From assembly GCF_014648195.1 (NCBI RefSeq), contig NZ_BMQQ01000002.1, positions 172,564-236,563 on the forward strand: 64,000 nt of DNA, written 5' to 3'. This document shows positions 45,170-57,311 of this stretch, one piece after another. The notes beneath the pieces are model-generated. The model worked only from the letters and a program-made list of their open reading frames with translations, had not been told where the DNA came from and did no database searches. Positions within the stretch are counted from its first letter, which is position 1, and each line of letters opens with the position of its first letter. The translations under genes were made by a program, and so were the position numbers. The DNA comes from Streptomyces purpureus (GTDB lineage Bacteria; Actinomycetota; Actinomycetes; Streptomycetales; Streptomycetaceae).

Positions 45170-46102
45170 CTACTTCAGCGCGCCGGCTGTGAGGCCCGCC
45201 ACCACCTGCCGCTGGAAGACGATGTAGGCGGCGAGGACCGGCAGCATCGCCATCACCAGGCCGGCGAAGAGGCCCGACCAGTCTCCCTTGTACCCCTGGC
45301 TGGTGGCGAGCTCGACCAGGCCCTGGGAGAGGACCCGCTTGTCCGGGTCGGTGTTGAGCACGGTCGGCAGCATGTACTGGTTCCACTGCCCGAGGAAGTT
45401 GAAGATCCCGACACTGATCAGGCCCGGCTTGGCCATCGGCAGCATGACCTGGAAGAAGGTCCGGGTGTGCGAGGCGCCGTCGATCATCGCGGCCTCGGCG
45501 ATCGAGGTGGGGAGCGTACGGAAGAACGCCGTCAGGAAGAAGACGGTGAACGGCAGCGAGTACGCGATGTAGACCAGGATCAGGCCGTGGATGGTGTTGA
45601 GCAGCCCGGTGTTGTCCAGCACGTAGAAGAGCGGGACCAGCGCGAGCATCACCGGGAAGCTCATGCCGCCGACGAACAGGTAGTAGATGAAGCGGTTGCC
45701 GGGGAAGTCGAAGCGGGCGAGGACGTACGCCGCCATCGAGCCGAAGAGCAGCGTGCCGGCGAGCGAGCCGCCGACCACCACGATGGTGTTCAGGAAGTAG
45801 TCGCTCATATGCGCCTGGGACCAGGCCCGCGACCAGTTCTCGAAGTGCAGGGTGTCCGGCAGGGCCCAGGGCGAGTTGAAGATGTCCGCGTCGGTCTTGA
45901 AGGAGGTCATCACCGCCCACACCAGGGGCAGGACGACCATGAAGGCCCACAGGATCAGCATGCCGTGGGAGAAGACGTTGAGGACCGTGCCCTCGCTCTT
46001 GCTCTCCTTGGCCTTGGCGGCGCCGCCGGGGACGCCCGTGGTGCGCTGGGCGGGCAGGCCGGTCTTGCCGAGGCCGGCCGGAGGGGTGTCGGTGGTCTTC
46101 AT
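45170..46102 (-). CDS. ngcG: GlcNAc/chitobiose ABC importer permease NgcG
   Basis: A 310-residue permease of the MalG class. A 40-residue polar N-terminus precedes six predicted helices. The EAA loop reads SIAEAAMIDGASHTRTFFQV with GLIS after it, the contact site for the ATPase. No ATPase gene is in the operon; in Streptomyces MsiK commonly serves such importers. The ATG is 5 bp after the ngcF stop. Confidence 0.88.
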   Translation of the reverse strand: MKTTDTPPAGLGKTGLPAQRTTGVPGGAAKAKESKSEGTVLNVFSHGMLILWAFMVVLPLVWAVMTSFKTDADIFNSPWALPDTLHFENWSRAWSQAHMSDYFLNTIVVVGGSLAGTLLFGSMAAYVLARFDFPGNRFIYYLFVGGMSFPVMLALVPLFYVLDNTGLLNTIHGLILVYIAYSLPFTVFFLTAFFRTLPTSIAEAAMIDGASHTRTFFQVMLPMAKPGLISVGIFNFLGQWNQYMLPTVLNTDPDKRVLSQGLVELATSQGYKGDWSGLFAGLVMAMLPVLAAYIVFQRQVVAGLTAGALK

Positions 46103-46107
46103 CTGGT

Positions 46108-47034
46108 TCAGAACTCCAGCCGCTCGCGCCGGCCCACCCGCATCACGACGGCCGCGAAGGCCAGGGTGACCACGAGCAGGGCGACACCGATGGTGGTCGC
46201 GTAGGCCGCCTGGCCGTCCCGGAACGCCGCCTGGTACACGTACAGCGGCAGGACCGTCGTCGCGTAGTCGGGGCCGCCGGGGCCGACGGACATGATGTGG
46301 ACGACGGCGAAGGCCTCGGCGCCGAGGGCCAGGATGCCCATGTAGACCCAGCCGGACTGGACGGTGTCCCAGAGCAGCGGCAGGGTGATCCGGAAGAAGG
46401 TGGTGATCCGGCTCGCGCCGTCGAGCAGGGCGGCCTCGTAGAAGTCCCGGGGGATCGAGGCCATGCCCGCGGAGAAGAGGACGACGAAGAAGCCGACGGT
46501 GCACCAGACGAGGACGGCCACGATGCACCAGAGCGCGAGCTGGGGGTCGCCGAGCCAGTTCGGCAGGGAGTCGCCCTCGACACCGGCGCTCCTGAGCAGG
46601 CCGTTGATCATGCCCTGGGCGGGGTCGAAGGCGAACTGGAAGAGGATCGCGACGATGGCGATCGACAGGACCTGCGGGACGAAGTACGCGATCTTGTAGA
46701 AGCCCGAGCCACGGACTCCCTGGATGGCGGCGCCCCGGCGGCGCCGCCCGCCGACGTTGATCATGAAGGCGAAGAAGAGGGCGAGGCCGAGCGTCACCAG
46801 CGGCAGCAGAAGCGCCAGCAGCACGCTGTGCCACAGGGACTTCCAGAAGATGTCGTCCTCGAACATCTTCGTGTAGTTGTCGAAGCCGACCATCTGGAAG
46901 TCGGGGCTCAGACCGGTCCAGTCCGTGAACGAGTAGTAGATGGACTGGACGAAGGGCCAGATGACGAAGACGGCGTACAGCGCCAAGGGGATCGCCAAGA
47001 ACCCGAGAATGAACCGGTACTTACCGTGCTGCAT
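46108..47034 (-). CDS. ngcF: GlcNAc/chitobiose ABC importer permease NgcF
   Basis: A 308-residue permease of the MalF class with six predicted helices, starting FILGFLAIPLALYAVFVIWP. The EAA loop is DFYEAALLDGASRITTFFRI. It pairs with NgcG to form the channel. It lies 48 bp after ngcE and 5 bp before ngcG, so all three form one operon. Confidence 0.88.
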   Translation of the reverse strand: MQHGKYRFILGFLAIPLALYAVFVIWPFVQSIYYSFTDWTGLSPDFQMVGFDNYTKMFEDDIFWKSLWHSVLLALLLPLVTLGLALFFAFMINVGGRRRRGAAIQGVRGSGFYKIAYFVPQVLSIAIVAILFQFAFDPAQGMINGLLRSAGVEGDSLPNWLGDPQLALWCIVAVLVWCTVGFFVVLFSAGMASIPRDFYEAALLDGASRITTFFRITLPLLWDTVQSGWVYMGILALGAEAFAVVHIMSVGPGGPDYATTVLPLYVYQAAFRDGQAAYATTIGVALLVVTLAFAAVVMRVGRRERLEF

Positions 47035-47082
47035 CGTGTCCGACTCCGACCTTCCTGTGCTGCCGCCGCTGGTGACGAGCCA

Positions 47083-48534
47083 TCACTTCTGGTGCTTGAA
47101 GTGCTTGATGGACGAGTCCTTCGCCACGGCGTCCGCGTAGCCCTGGATCTTCTTGATGGTCTCGGCGGGGGTGAGCCGTCCGGCCATCATCTCGCCGAGG
47201 CCGGCGACGCCGATCTGCTCCTTCTGGAGCTTGACGTACCAGTCCTGAAGGCGCGGGTTGACCACGTTCTGGCCGGCCTTCTCCAGGGCCGCGACACCGG
47301 ACTTCAGGCCGTCGGAGAGGGTGATGCCGGTGGTGCCGCCGTTGAAGGCGGTCAGCGACTTGGTGTTGGCGGTGAAACTCTTCGAGGACGCCTCGCTCAG
47401 CATGATGCGCAGCTGCTCCATGCCGCCCTCGACGTTCTTCGCCTGCGCGGGGACGATGAAGGGCTCACCGCCCGACGCCCAGATGGTGCCGAAGGGCAGC
47501 TTGTCGGAGGAGTCGAGACCGGACGGCGCGCCCACGGACAGCTTGAAGTCCTTGGGGATGATGGCGGCCTCCTCGTTCTCGACCCAGGAGCCGTTGGGGA
47601 TGAACAGCGCCTTGCCACGGGCCCAGGCGCCCTGCGAGCCCCGGTGGTCGAGACCGGGGGTGCCCTGGAGGACGTACCCCTTCTTGTAGAGCTCGTAGTA
47701 CGCCTCGAAGGCGGCCTTCACGGCCGGGTGCTCCCAGGCCTTCGGCTCCAGGTTGTCGATGGCGTCGAGAACCTCCACCCCGCCGATCTTGGCGATGAAG
47801 GGGTAGAGGGAGAAGGGCAGGTAGTACGGGTGCTTGCCGGGGTACGTCCAGCCGGCGATGCCCTGCTTCTTCGCCTTCTCGCACAGGGCGAGCATCTCGT
47901 CCCAGGTCTCGGGGTACTTCGCGTCGAGCTTGTCCAGCGCGGTCTGGGAGTACCAGACGCCGTACACGGTGTAGGCGTAGTACATGATCCAGACGGGCGC
48001 GCCGTCGAACTGGCCCATCTCCACGATGCCGGGGCGGAGCGTGTCGCGGACCTTCTTGGACGGGTCGTCGACGGAGGGCGCGTCGAGCAGCGGGGTGAGG
48101 TCGGCGAGCTGCTTCTTGCCGACCAGGACGCCCATGTCCATCTGCTGGGCACCGGAGTTGTCAATCAGGTCCGGCGGGGTGCCGCCGTTGAAGCGGGGCT
48201 GGAGGACGGACTGGATCTTCTGGGTCTTCGAGAACTTGACCTTCGCCTTGGGGAAGTTCTTCTCATAGATCTTGTTGGCGTCCTCGGCGTACTGCGTGCC
48301 GAATCCGCCGTCGAAGATGACGACTTCGAGGGGGGCCGACTCGTTGACGGCCAGCGGGTTCTTGTCGGACTTCGTGCCCTTCTCGACCTTCCCCTTGTCC
48401 TCGCCGCCGGAGCCGCTGGCGCACGCGGACAGGAAGCTCATGGTGGGGACGGTGATCAGGCCGAGCGCGGCCGAACGCTTGATCAGATCGCGACGGCCAA
48501 GGCCCTCGTTGTCGCGGGCGGAGGTGGATCCCAT
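47083..48534 (-). CDS. ngcE: GlcNAc/chitobiose-binding lipoprotein NgcE
   Basis: A 483-residue binding protein with a twin-arginine-like segment (GLGRRDLIKRS) and lipobox LSAC near residue 38. The mature part is a type I extracellular solute-binding fold with FNGGTPPDLIDNSG, a Trp/Tyr-rich cleft (WIMYYAYTVYGVWYSQ) and PNGSWVENE. NgcE proteins of Streptomyces bind N-acetylglucosamine and chitobiose. A DasR-box-like site lies 183 bp upstream of the ATG, consistent with control by amino-sugar supply. Confidence 0.88.
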   Translation of the reverse strand: MGSTSARDNEGLGRRDLIKRSAALGLITVPTMSFLSACASGSGGEDKGKVEKGTKSDKNPLAVNESAPLEVVIFDGGFGTQYAEDANKIYEKNFPKAKVKFSKTQKIQSVLQPRFNGGTPPDLIDNSGAQQMDMGVLVGKKQLADLTPLLDAPSVDDPSKKVRDTLRPGIVEMGQFDGAPVWIMYYAYTVYGVWYSQTALDKLDAKYPETWDEMLALCEKAKKQGIAGWTYPGKHPYYLPFSLYPFIAKIGGVEVLDAIDNLEPKAWEHPAVKAAFEAYYELYKKGYVLQGTPGLDHRGSQGAWARGKALFIPNGSWVENEEAAIIPKDFKLSVGAPSGLDSSDKLPFGTIWASGGEPFIVPAQAKNVEGGMEQLRIMLSEASSKSFTANTKSLTAFNGGTTGITLSDGLKSGVAALEKAGQNVVNPRLQDWYVKLQKEQIGVAGLGEMMAGRLTPAETIKKIQGYADAVAKDSSIKHFKHQK

Positions 48535-48716
48535 GCTCAAGTCCTCGCCTTCTCCAGGACTCAGGCGGTGTACCGGTCGCCCGTTTCGTCGCCTGAGCGA
48601 AGGGCCCCGCCACCGCGTTCCAGTGCAGCTTGAGGTGGTGCGTCTGGTGCGTCGAAAGCTTGGGTCGTGACATTGGCGTATGAGTGGTGCAGGGTAGTCC
48701 GGTCGGCCGGACGCCG

Positions 48717-48732
48717 ACAGGTATAGTCCACT
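48717..48732. promoter_or_regulatory. DasR box (dre)-like site
   Basis: ACAGGTATAGTCCACT matches the dre consensus ACTGGTCTAGACCACT, as I remember it, at 13 of 16 positions. DasR is the GntR repressor of GlcNAc uptake genes; the site is placed sensibly upstream of ngcE. Confidence 0.5.
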
Positions 48733-48934
48733 TCCCGCCAACTGAGCAAGATCGAAAGCAGTTTTCGGCGGCAGTCTTTCCCGAGTTGAGACCTCCGGTA
48801 TGTCCGTGGCGATTTTGCGCCCTTACGGCCACCGGTGAACTCCCCGAAATGGCCGAATCCACCCTTTCGGCGCTGTCAACACCCTTGACATCACGGGCCA
48901 CTTAACTCCCTACTGGACCCTGCGCATCGCAGTT

Positions 48935-48946
48935 GACAACGTTGTC
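48935..48946. promoter_or_regulatory. LacI-type operator ahead of the GH92 gene
   Basis: GACAACGTTGTC is a perfect 12-bp palindrome with the central CG typical of LacI-family operators, 30 bp before the mannosidase ATG, where a bound repressor would block transcription. Confidence 0.55.
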
Positions 48947-48976
48947 TCATCTCTTCGTCAGGAGATATGACTCCGC

Positions 48977-51900
48977 ATGCAGCCCAGACCACGACCCCCT
49001 CAGAGACACCTTCGCGCGGCCGCCCTCGTGGCGGCCGCCGCGCTGCTCCTCGGCGGCGCACCGTCGACCGCCCTCGCCTCGCCGACCCAACCGGGCGGCT
49101 TGGAACGGGAGTTCCGCACCTCCTTCGAAGCGGACGAACCGCAGCCGACCTGGCGCAACACCGTCGAGACGGCTCCGGACGGCGTGAAGCGCGCGTCCGG
49201 GGTGGACGGTGGCTTCTCCACCGGAATACCGGGCAATGTCACCGACAAGGTCGTGGCGGTCCGGGCCAACGGCGAGAACGCGGGCGCGGGTGAGACCAAG
49301 GAGAATCTCGTCGATCTCCAGCCCAGCACCAAATGGCTGGTGTTCGAGCCGACCGGCTGGGCCGAGTTCGACACGGACGAACCGGTCAAGGTGGTGACCT
49401 ATGCGCTGACCTCGGCGAATGACGCCGCCGAGCGCGACCCGCGGAACTGGACGCTCAAGGGTTCGGCGGACGGGAGGGAATGGACCGTCCTCGACAACCG
49501 GGAGGGCGAGACCTTCGCGAAACGCTTCGAAACGAAGACGTATTCGTTCGAGAACTCAACTCCGTATGCACATTACCGGCTTGAGATCACCCGGAACAAC
49601 GGTGCCGCGGGGATCACTCAACTCGCCGACGTTCAGTTCTCGAACGGCGACACGTCCTCCCCGGTCCCCGAGGACATGCGCACGCACACCGACCGCGGCC
49701 CGGGCGGCTCCCCCACGGCCAAGGCGAATGCCGGGTTCACCGGCAAGCGGGCGCTGCGGTACGCCGGCCGCCACACGCCCGGTGGCCGGGCCTGGTCGTA
49801 CAACAAGGTCCTCGACGTGAACACGGCCGTCGCCAGGGACACCGAGCTCTCCTACCGGATCTTCCCGTCGCTGCCCGAGACGGACCTCAACTACCCCGCC
49901 ACGAACGTCTCGGTCGACCTGGCGTTCACCGACGGCACCTATCTGAGCGAGCTGGGGGCGGTCGACTCCCACGGCGGGGCGCTGACCCCGCAGGGCCAGG
50001 GCGCGGCCAAGCGGCTCTACGTCAACCAGTGGAACCAGGTCACCTCGGGCATCGGCACCGTCGCGGCGGGCCGGACCGTCGACCGGATCCTGGTGGCGTA
50101 CGACTCCCCCAAGGGCCCGGCGGCGTTCCAGGGCTGGATCGACGACCTGGAGCTGCGGCCGAAGGGGCCGGAGCGGTCGCCCGGACGGCTCTCCGACTAC
50201 GCGTCGACGACCCGGGGCACCAACTCCAGCGGCTCGTTCTCGCGGGGCAACACCTTCCCGGCGACGGCGGTCCCACATGGCTTCAACTTCTGGACGCCGG
50301 TGACCAATGCCGCTTCCAAGAGCTGGCTGTACGAGTACGCGCGCGGGAACAACGCGGACAATCTGCCCACCGTGCAGGCCTTCTCGGCCAGCCATGAGCC
50401 GAGTCCCTGGATGGGCGACCGGCAGACCTTCCAGCTGATGCCGTCGGCCGCGGCGAGCACCCCGGACACCTCGCGGACGGGCCGCGCGCTGCCGTTCCGG
50501 CACGAGCGGGAGACCGCGCGGCCGCACTACTACGGTGTGACGTTCGAGAACGGGCTGAAGGCCGAGATCGCCCCGTCGGACCACGCGGCGATGATGCGGT
50601 TCACCTATCCCGGCGAGGACGCCTCGGTGCTGTTCGACAACGTCACCGACGAGGGCGGTCTGACCCTGGATCCGGCGAGCGGCTCCTTCACCGGCTTCTC
50701 CGACGTGAAGAGCGGCCTGTCGACGGGGGCGACCCGGATGTTCGTGTACGGCGTCTTCGACGCGCCGGTCACCGCGTCCGGTGGGCAGGGGGTGCGCGGG
50801 CATCTGCGGTTCGACGCGGGTGCGGACCGTACGGTCACGTTGCGCATCGCCACCTCACTGATCAGCGTGGACCAGGCGAAGGCGAACCTGGCGGCCGAGA
50901 TCCCGGCGGGTTCACGGTTCGAGCGGGTGAAGGAACGGGCGCAGAGCGCCTGGGACGCGCTGCTGGGGCGGGTCCGGGTGGAGGGCGCGACCCGCGATCA
51001 GCTGGTCACGTTGTACTCCAGTCTCTACCGGCTCTATCTGTACCCGAACTCCGGCTTCGAGAAGGTGGGGTCGGTCTTCAAGTACGCGAGCCCCTTCTCG
51101 CCGCAGACGGGCCCGGACACGCCGACGCACACCGGCGCGAAGATCGTCGACGGGAAGGTGTACGTCAACAACGGCTTCTGGGACACCTACCGCACGACCT
51201 GGCCGGCGTACTCCTTCCTCACCCCGCGCAAGGCGGGCGAGCTGGTGGACGGGTTCGTGCAGCAGTACAAGGACGGTGGGTGGATCTCCCGCTGGTCGTC
51301 GCCGGGGTATGCCGATCTGATGACGGGGACCTCTTCCGACGTCGCCTTCGCCGACGCCTATGTGAAGGGCGTGGACTTCGACGCGGCGGCGGCGTACGAG
51401 GCGGCGCTGAAGAACGCGACGGTCGTGCCGCCGAGCCGGGGCGTGGGCCGCAAGGGCATGGAGACCTCGCCGTTCGTCGGATATGCCTCGACGGCGACGC
51501 ACGAGGGTCTGTCCTGGTCGCTGGAGGGCCATCTCAACGACTACGGCCTGGCGAAGATGGCCGAGGCGCTCCACCGCGGGACGAAGAAGGAGCGGTACAA
51601 GGAGGAGGCCGCCTACTTCCTCAACCGTGCGCGGAACTATGTCACGTTGTTCGACGCGAAGGCGGGCTTCTTCCAGGGCCGGGATCCGGGCGGTGGCTGG
51701 CGGGTGCCGTCGGAGCGGTACGACCCGAGGGTGTGGGGCTACGACTACACCGAGACCAACGGCTGGGGCTATGCCTTCACCGCGCCGCAGGACTCCCGCG
51801 GCCTGGCCAATCTGTACGGCGGCCGCCCGGGCCTGGCGAAGAAGCTGGACACGTACTTCGCCACGCCGGAGACCGCGAGCCCGGAGTTCGTGGGCTCGTA

Positions 51901-52789
51901 CGGCAGTGTGATCCATGAGATGACCGAGGCCCGTGATGTGCGGATGGGGATGTACGGGCACTCCAACCAGGTGGCCCACCATGTGACGTACATGTACAAC
52001 GCCGCCGCGCAGCCGTGGAAGACGCAGGAGAAGGTCCGCGAGGTGCTCTCCCGGCTCTACACCGGCAGCGAGATCGGGCAGGGCTACCACGGCGACGAGG
52101 ACAACGGCGAGCAGTCGGCCTGGTACCTCTTCTCGGCGCTCGGCTTCTATCCGCTGGTGATGGGCAGCGGGGAGTACGCGATCGGCTCGCCGCTCTTCAC
52201 CAAGGCGACCGTCCGCATGGACAACGGCCGCACGCTCGTGGTCCGGGCGCCGGAGAACAGCGCGCGGAACATCTACGTGAAGGGCCTGCGGGTGAACGGC
52301 AAGCCGTGGCACTCGACGGCGCTGCCGCACGATGTGATCGCCCGGGGCGGGGTGCTGGACTTCGCCATGGACGACAAGCCGTCCGCGTGGGGTACGGGAC
52401 CGGGCGCCGCGCCGGTCTCCATCACCCGGGACGACAAGGTGCCGGTGCCGCGCGCCGATCTGGTGCGGGGCGCGGGGCCGCTGTTCGACGACACCTCGGC
52501 GACGAAGGCCCCGGTCGGGCCGGTGGAGCTGCCGGTGTCGGGTGAGGTGCGGGCGGTGCAGTACACGTTGACATCGTCCGACCGGGCGAAGGCTCCGGCG
52601 GCGTGGGTGCTCCAGGGCTCGTCGGACGGTGTCACCTGGCGGGATCTGGACCGGCGTACGGGCGAGACCTTCGCCTGGGACCGGCAGACCCGGGTGTTCT
52701 CGGTGACCGCGCCGGGCTCGTACGCGACGTACCGGCTGGTGCCGGCGGGTGCGGGCAGTGAGCTGGCGGAGGTGGAGCTGCTCGGCTAG
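48977..52789 (+). CDS. Secreted GH92 alpha-mannosidase with F5/8-type modules
   Basis: A 1270-residue exported enzyme. It has a signal peptide (about 1-35), a discoidin-like F5/8 module (about 85-220), a beta-sandwich linker, the GH92 N-terminal and catalytic regions (about 405-1130) and a second discoidin-like module at the C-terminus. GH92 features include GFNFWTPVTNA, NNGFWDTYRTTWP, THEGLSWSLEGHLNDYG and GYHGDEDNGEQSAW, which carries calcium and acid residues. GH92 enzymes are calcium-dependent exo-alpha-mannosidases. Divergent ngcE suggests joint use of fungal wall mannan and chitin. The stop overlaps the convergent gene's stop. Confidence 0.9.
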   Translation: MQPRPRPPQRHLRAAALVAAAALLLGGAPSTALASPTQPGGLEREFRTSFEADEPQPTWRNTVETAPDGVKRASGVDGGFSTGIPGNVTDKVVAVRANGENAGAGETKENLVDLQPSTKWLVFEPTGWAEFDTDEPVKVVTYALTSANDAAERDPRNWTLKGSADGREWTVLDNREGETFAKRFETKTYSFENSTPYAHYRLEITRNNGAAGITQLADVQFSNGDTSSPVPEDMRTHTDRGPGGSPTAKANAGFTGKRALRYAGRHTPGGRAWSYNKVLDVNTAVARDTELSYRIFPSLPETDLNYPATNVSVDLAFTDGTYLSELGAVDSHGGALTPQGQGAAKRLYVNQWNQVTSGIGTVAAGRTVDRILVAYDSPKGPAAFQGWIDDLELRPKGPERSPGRLSDYASTTRGTNSSGSFSRGNTFPATAVPHGFNFWTPVTNAASKSWLYEYARGNNADNLPTVQAFSASHEPSPWMGDRQTFQLMPSAAASTPDTSRTGRALPFRHERETARPHYYGVTFENGLKAEIAPSDHAAMMRFTYPGEDASVLFDNVTDEGGLTLDPASGSFTGFSDVKSGLSTGATRMFVYGVFDAPVTASGGQGVRGHLRFDAGADRTVTLRIATSLISVDQAKANLAAEIPAGSRFERVKERAQSAWDALLGRVRVEGATRDQLVTLYSSLYRLYLYPNSGFEKVGSVFKYASPFSPQTGPDTPTHTGAKIVDGKVYVNNGFWDTYRTTWPAYSFLTPRKAGELVDGFVQQYKDGGWISRWSSPGYADLMTGTSSDVAFADAYVKGVDFDAAAAYEAALKNATVVPPSRGVGRKGMETSPFVGYASTATHEGLSWSLEGHLNDYGLAKMAEALHRGTKKERYKEEAAYFLNRARNYVTLFDAKAGFFQGRDPGGGWRVPSERYDPRVWGYDYTETNGWGYAFTAPQDSRGLANLYGGRPGLAKKLDTYFATPETASPEFVGSYGSVIHEMTEARDVRMGMYGHSNQVAHHVTYMYNAAAQPWKTQEKVREVLSRLYTGSEIGQGYHGDEDNGEQSAWYLFSALGFYPLVMGSGEYAIGSPLFTKATVRMDNGRTLVVRAPENSARNIYVKGLRVNGKPWHSTALPHDVIARGGVLDFAMDDKPSAWGTGPGAAPVSITRDDKVPVPRADLVRGAGPLFDDTSATKAPVGPVELPVSGEVRAVQYTLTSSDRAKAPAAWVLQGSSDGVTWRDLDRRTGETFAWDRQTRVFSVTAPGSYATYRLVPAGAGSELAEVELLG

Positions 52790-53085
52790 GCGCCTGGTGC
52801 CTGGCGGTCCTGGGGGCCGTACTCCCGGTCGAGCACGGGCGCGTCCGGGAGTTCGCGGTCCAGGGCCTCGCGGTAGCGGACGCAGCCGCGCAGGAACCGG
52901 GGCCAGGGCGGGACGGCAACCTCGGGGGCGGCGGGTTCGGGCAGCAGCCCCCACAGCTGGGGGTGGTGCCAGCACAGGTCGTGGCCCGAGCTGTCGCGGT
53001 GGGCGCGGATCCCGGCGCGCAGCCGCCGCACCTCGGCGACGAGCGCGTCTCGGTCGAGCCCGTCGAGATCGTGGTCGAGGTCCAT
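52786..53085 (-). CDS. Small hypothetical protein
   Basis: A 99-residue acidic protein. It has a helical N-terminus (LDRDALVAEVRRLRAGI), then a His/Trp-rich centre (HDLCWHHPQLWGLLPE) and RFLRGCVRYREALDRELP. It is unrecognised. Its TAG shares bases with the TAG of the convergent mannosidase gene. The ATG at 53085 is the best start. It might belong to a short family of conserved Streptomyces proteins, but no function can be given. Confidence 0.65.
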   Translation of the reverse strand: MDLDHDLDGLDRDALVAEVRRLRAGIRAHRDSSGHDLCWHHPQLWGLLPEPAAPEVAVPPWPRFLRGCVRYREALDRELPDAPVLDREYGPQDRQAPGA

Positions 53086-53117
53086 GGCGCGCAGGATAGG
53101 GGCCCGGAGCAACGCGG

Positions 53118-53151
53118 ACCGGCCGCCACCCCGAGCGGGGTGACGGCCGGT
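53118..53151. terminator. Terminator downstream of acnA
   Basis: ACCGGCCG / CGGCCGGT plus an inner CACCCC / GGGGTG stem with one mismatch and loop GAGC, 18 bp past the acnA stop. Confidence 0.8.
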
Positions 53152-53168
53152 TCGTACGACCGAGGGGG

Positions 53169-55949
<2,781 letters not shown>

Positions 55950-55950
55950 C

Positions 55951-55982
55951 TAAGGTAAGACTTAGTTAGGTAACCCTTACCG
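55951..55982 (-). promoter_or_regulatory. Overlapping iron-box-like (DtxR/IdeR-type) sites at acnA
   Basis: TAAGGTAAGACTTAGTTAG and TTAGGTAACCCTTACC overlap here. Each matches the DtxR-type consensus TTAGGTTAGGCTAACCTAA at about 12 of 19 positions. The stretch is very AT-rich for this genome and lies about 68-99 bp upstream of the acnA start. Confidence 0.5.
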
Positions 55983-56013
55983 GTGGCGCGGCTGCGGTGC
56001 GTCTTTCGGCAGA

Positions 56014-56031
56014 TATCTCGATGTCGAGATA
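56014..56031 (-). promoter_or_regulatory. 18-bp palindrome upstream of acnA (TamR-like)
   Basis: TATCTCGA-TG-TCGAGATA is a perfect inverted repeat. In S. coelicolor the MarR-family protein TamR controls aconitase in response to citrate and aconitate; I recall that it binds this style of site, unverified. The repeat lies just after the stop of the upstream lacI-type gene. Confidence 0.55.
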
Positions 56032-56034
56032 ACT

Positions 56035-57120
56035 CTAGTACATCCCCCCGCCTCGCGACGAGGCACGCACCCGTAGGGCTGCGGGAACGACGACCGGGTG
56101 GGGTGTTTCGGCCTGCCCGGAGGCGGCGTGCCCGGACCCGGCGAGGCCGGATTCGGGGTGCCCGGGGGCGCCGGCGAGCTGGGGATTCCCGGCGAGCTCG
56201 ACCAGGCGGGCGAGCAAGGTCACGGCCGTGCTCGCGGTGATCTCGGGGTGCAATGTCACCGTGCTCACGGGCGGGTCGGTCTCCGCGTACCCAGGATCCT
56301 CGCTGGCGCACACCAGACGCAGCGCATCCGGTACGGCAAGTCGGTGGCGCCGGGCCGCGGCGAGGAGCTGGCGGCCGCCGGGGTCGTAGAGGGAGTAGAC
56401 GGCGTCGGGCCGCTCCTCGGGGCGGCGTCCGAGCAGCGGGTCGAAGGCGTGGCCGTCGGTGTCCGACGGATCGAAGTCGACCAGCAGCGGCGGCTCGCCC
56501 CGCTCGGCGCACCACTGCTCGTAGGTCTCGGTGACGGTGTACGTGTAGTGGTCGTGGCCCCAGCCCGCGTGCAGTGCGACATTGCGCGAGCCGGCCGCCG
56601 CGAGATGGCCGAGGACCTCACGGGTGGTGACGCGGTGGTCGTTGTCGACCCACAGGTCGCCGGGGAGCGCGTCGGCCGGGACGCCGTCGAAGACGACCGG
56701 GATGCCGCGGGCGCGCAGGGCCCGCAGCACCGGGTCGCCGGCCGGGCTGTCCACGAGGAGCATGCCGTCGACGGCGAGGGTGTGCCAGAGCTCCTCGGCG
56801 CCACGCTCCGAGGGGAGAGTGGTCAGGGCGTAGCCGTGGGCGTGGGCCGCGGCGGTCGCGGCGGTGATGGCCCGGGAGAAGAAGGGGATCTCGGCGAGGT
56901 CCCAGGCGACACCGGCGTTGGTGGTGACGGCGAGACCGAGCGTGCGGGTGCGCGGAGCCCGGGACGGCCCGTACCCGAGACCGGTGGCGAGCGCGCGGAT
57001 CCGCCGGCGGGTGGCCTCGGCGATCCGGCCGGTGCCGTTGAGGGCGTGCGAGACGGTGGCCGTCGACACCTCGGCGGCGCGGGCGATGTCGGCGAGGGTG
57101 GGTCCGGACACGCGCGTCAT
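56035..57120 (-). CDS. LacI-family transcriptional regulator
   Basis: A 361-residue repressor. The helix-turn-helix and hinge are at about 6-60 (PTLADIARAAEVSTATVSHALNG, split at the turn). A sugar-binding domain of the Peripla_BP_3 kind follows to about 310, and a Gly/Pro/Ala tail ends it. The gene is divergent from the exported amidohydrolase gene, its probable target, with 191 bp between. The effector is unknown. The ATG has a weak ribosome site, and GTG three codons in is possible. Confidence 0.87.
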   Translation of the reverse strand: MTRVSGPTLADIARAAEVSTATVSHALNGTGRIAEATRRRIRALATGLGYGPSRAPRTRTLGLAVTTNAGVAWDLAEIPFFSRAITAATAAAHAHGYALTTLPSERGAEELWHTLAVDGMLLVDSPAGDPVLRALRARGIPVVFDGVPADALPGDLWVDNDHRVTTREVLGHLAAAGSRNVALHAGWGHDHYTYTVTETYEQWCAERGEPPLLVDFDPSDTDGHAFDPLLGRRPEERPDAVYSLYDPGGRQLLAAARRHRLAVPDALRLVCASEDPGYAETDPPVSTVTLHPEITASTAVTLLARLVELAGNPQLAGAPGHPESGLAGSGHAASGQAETPHPVVVPAALRVRASSRGGGMY

Positions 57121-57311
57121 CGTACGGATCCGGTGGCGGCGGGGGCAGCGCGCGGAGGGAATTCGTCGTCCGGGGCGTCTTCTGGTTAAGGGGTTAATCA
57201 CGGAGTGTTCGGGCCATCGGGGCCGGGGCGTGTGCGGCGTTGGTGGGTTGCGTCCTCCCCGCTGCTTCCGTTCCGCGGCTGTCCGTTCCGTGCTCTTGTC
57301 TGGAGTGGTCC

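Larger units (their letters stand above)
48535..48976. promoter_or_regulatory. Divergent regulatory region ngcE / GH92
   Basis: A 442-bp interval without a convincing gene. It contains a DasR-box-like site (48717-48732), the inverted repeat GTCCGG-N4-CCGGAC (48697-48712) and a LacI-type palindrome near the GH92 start. Both flanking genes act on polysaccharide-derived sugars, so shared control is likely. Confidence 0.6.

Noticed and set aside
48967..49293. Short frame starting just before the mannosidase ATG
   Set aside because: It overlaps the signal-peptide coding region in another frame and its product has no recognisable features.
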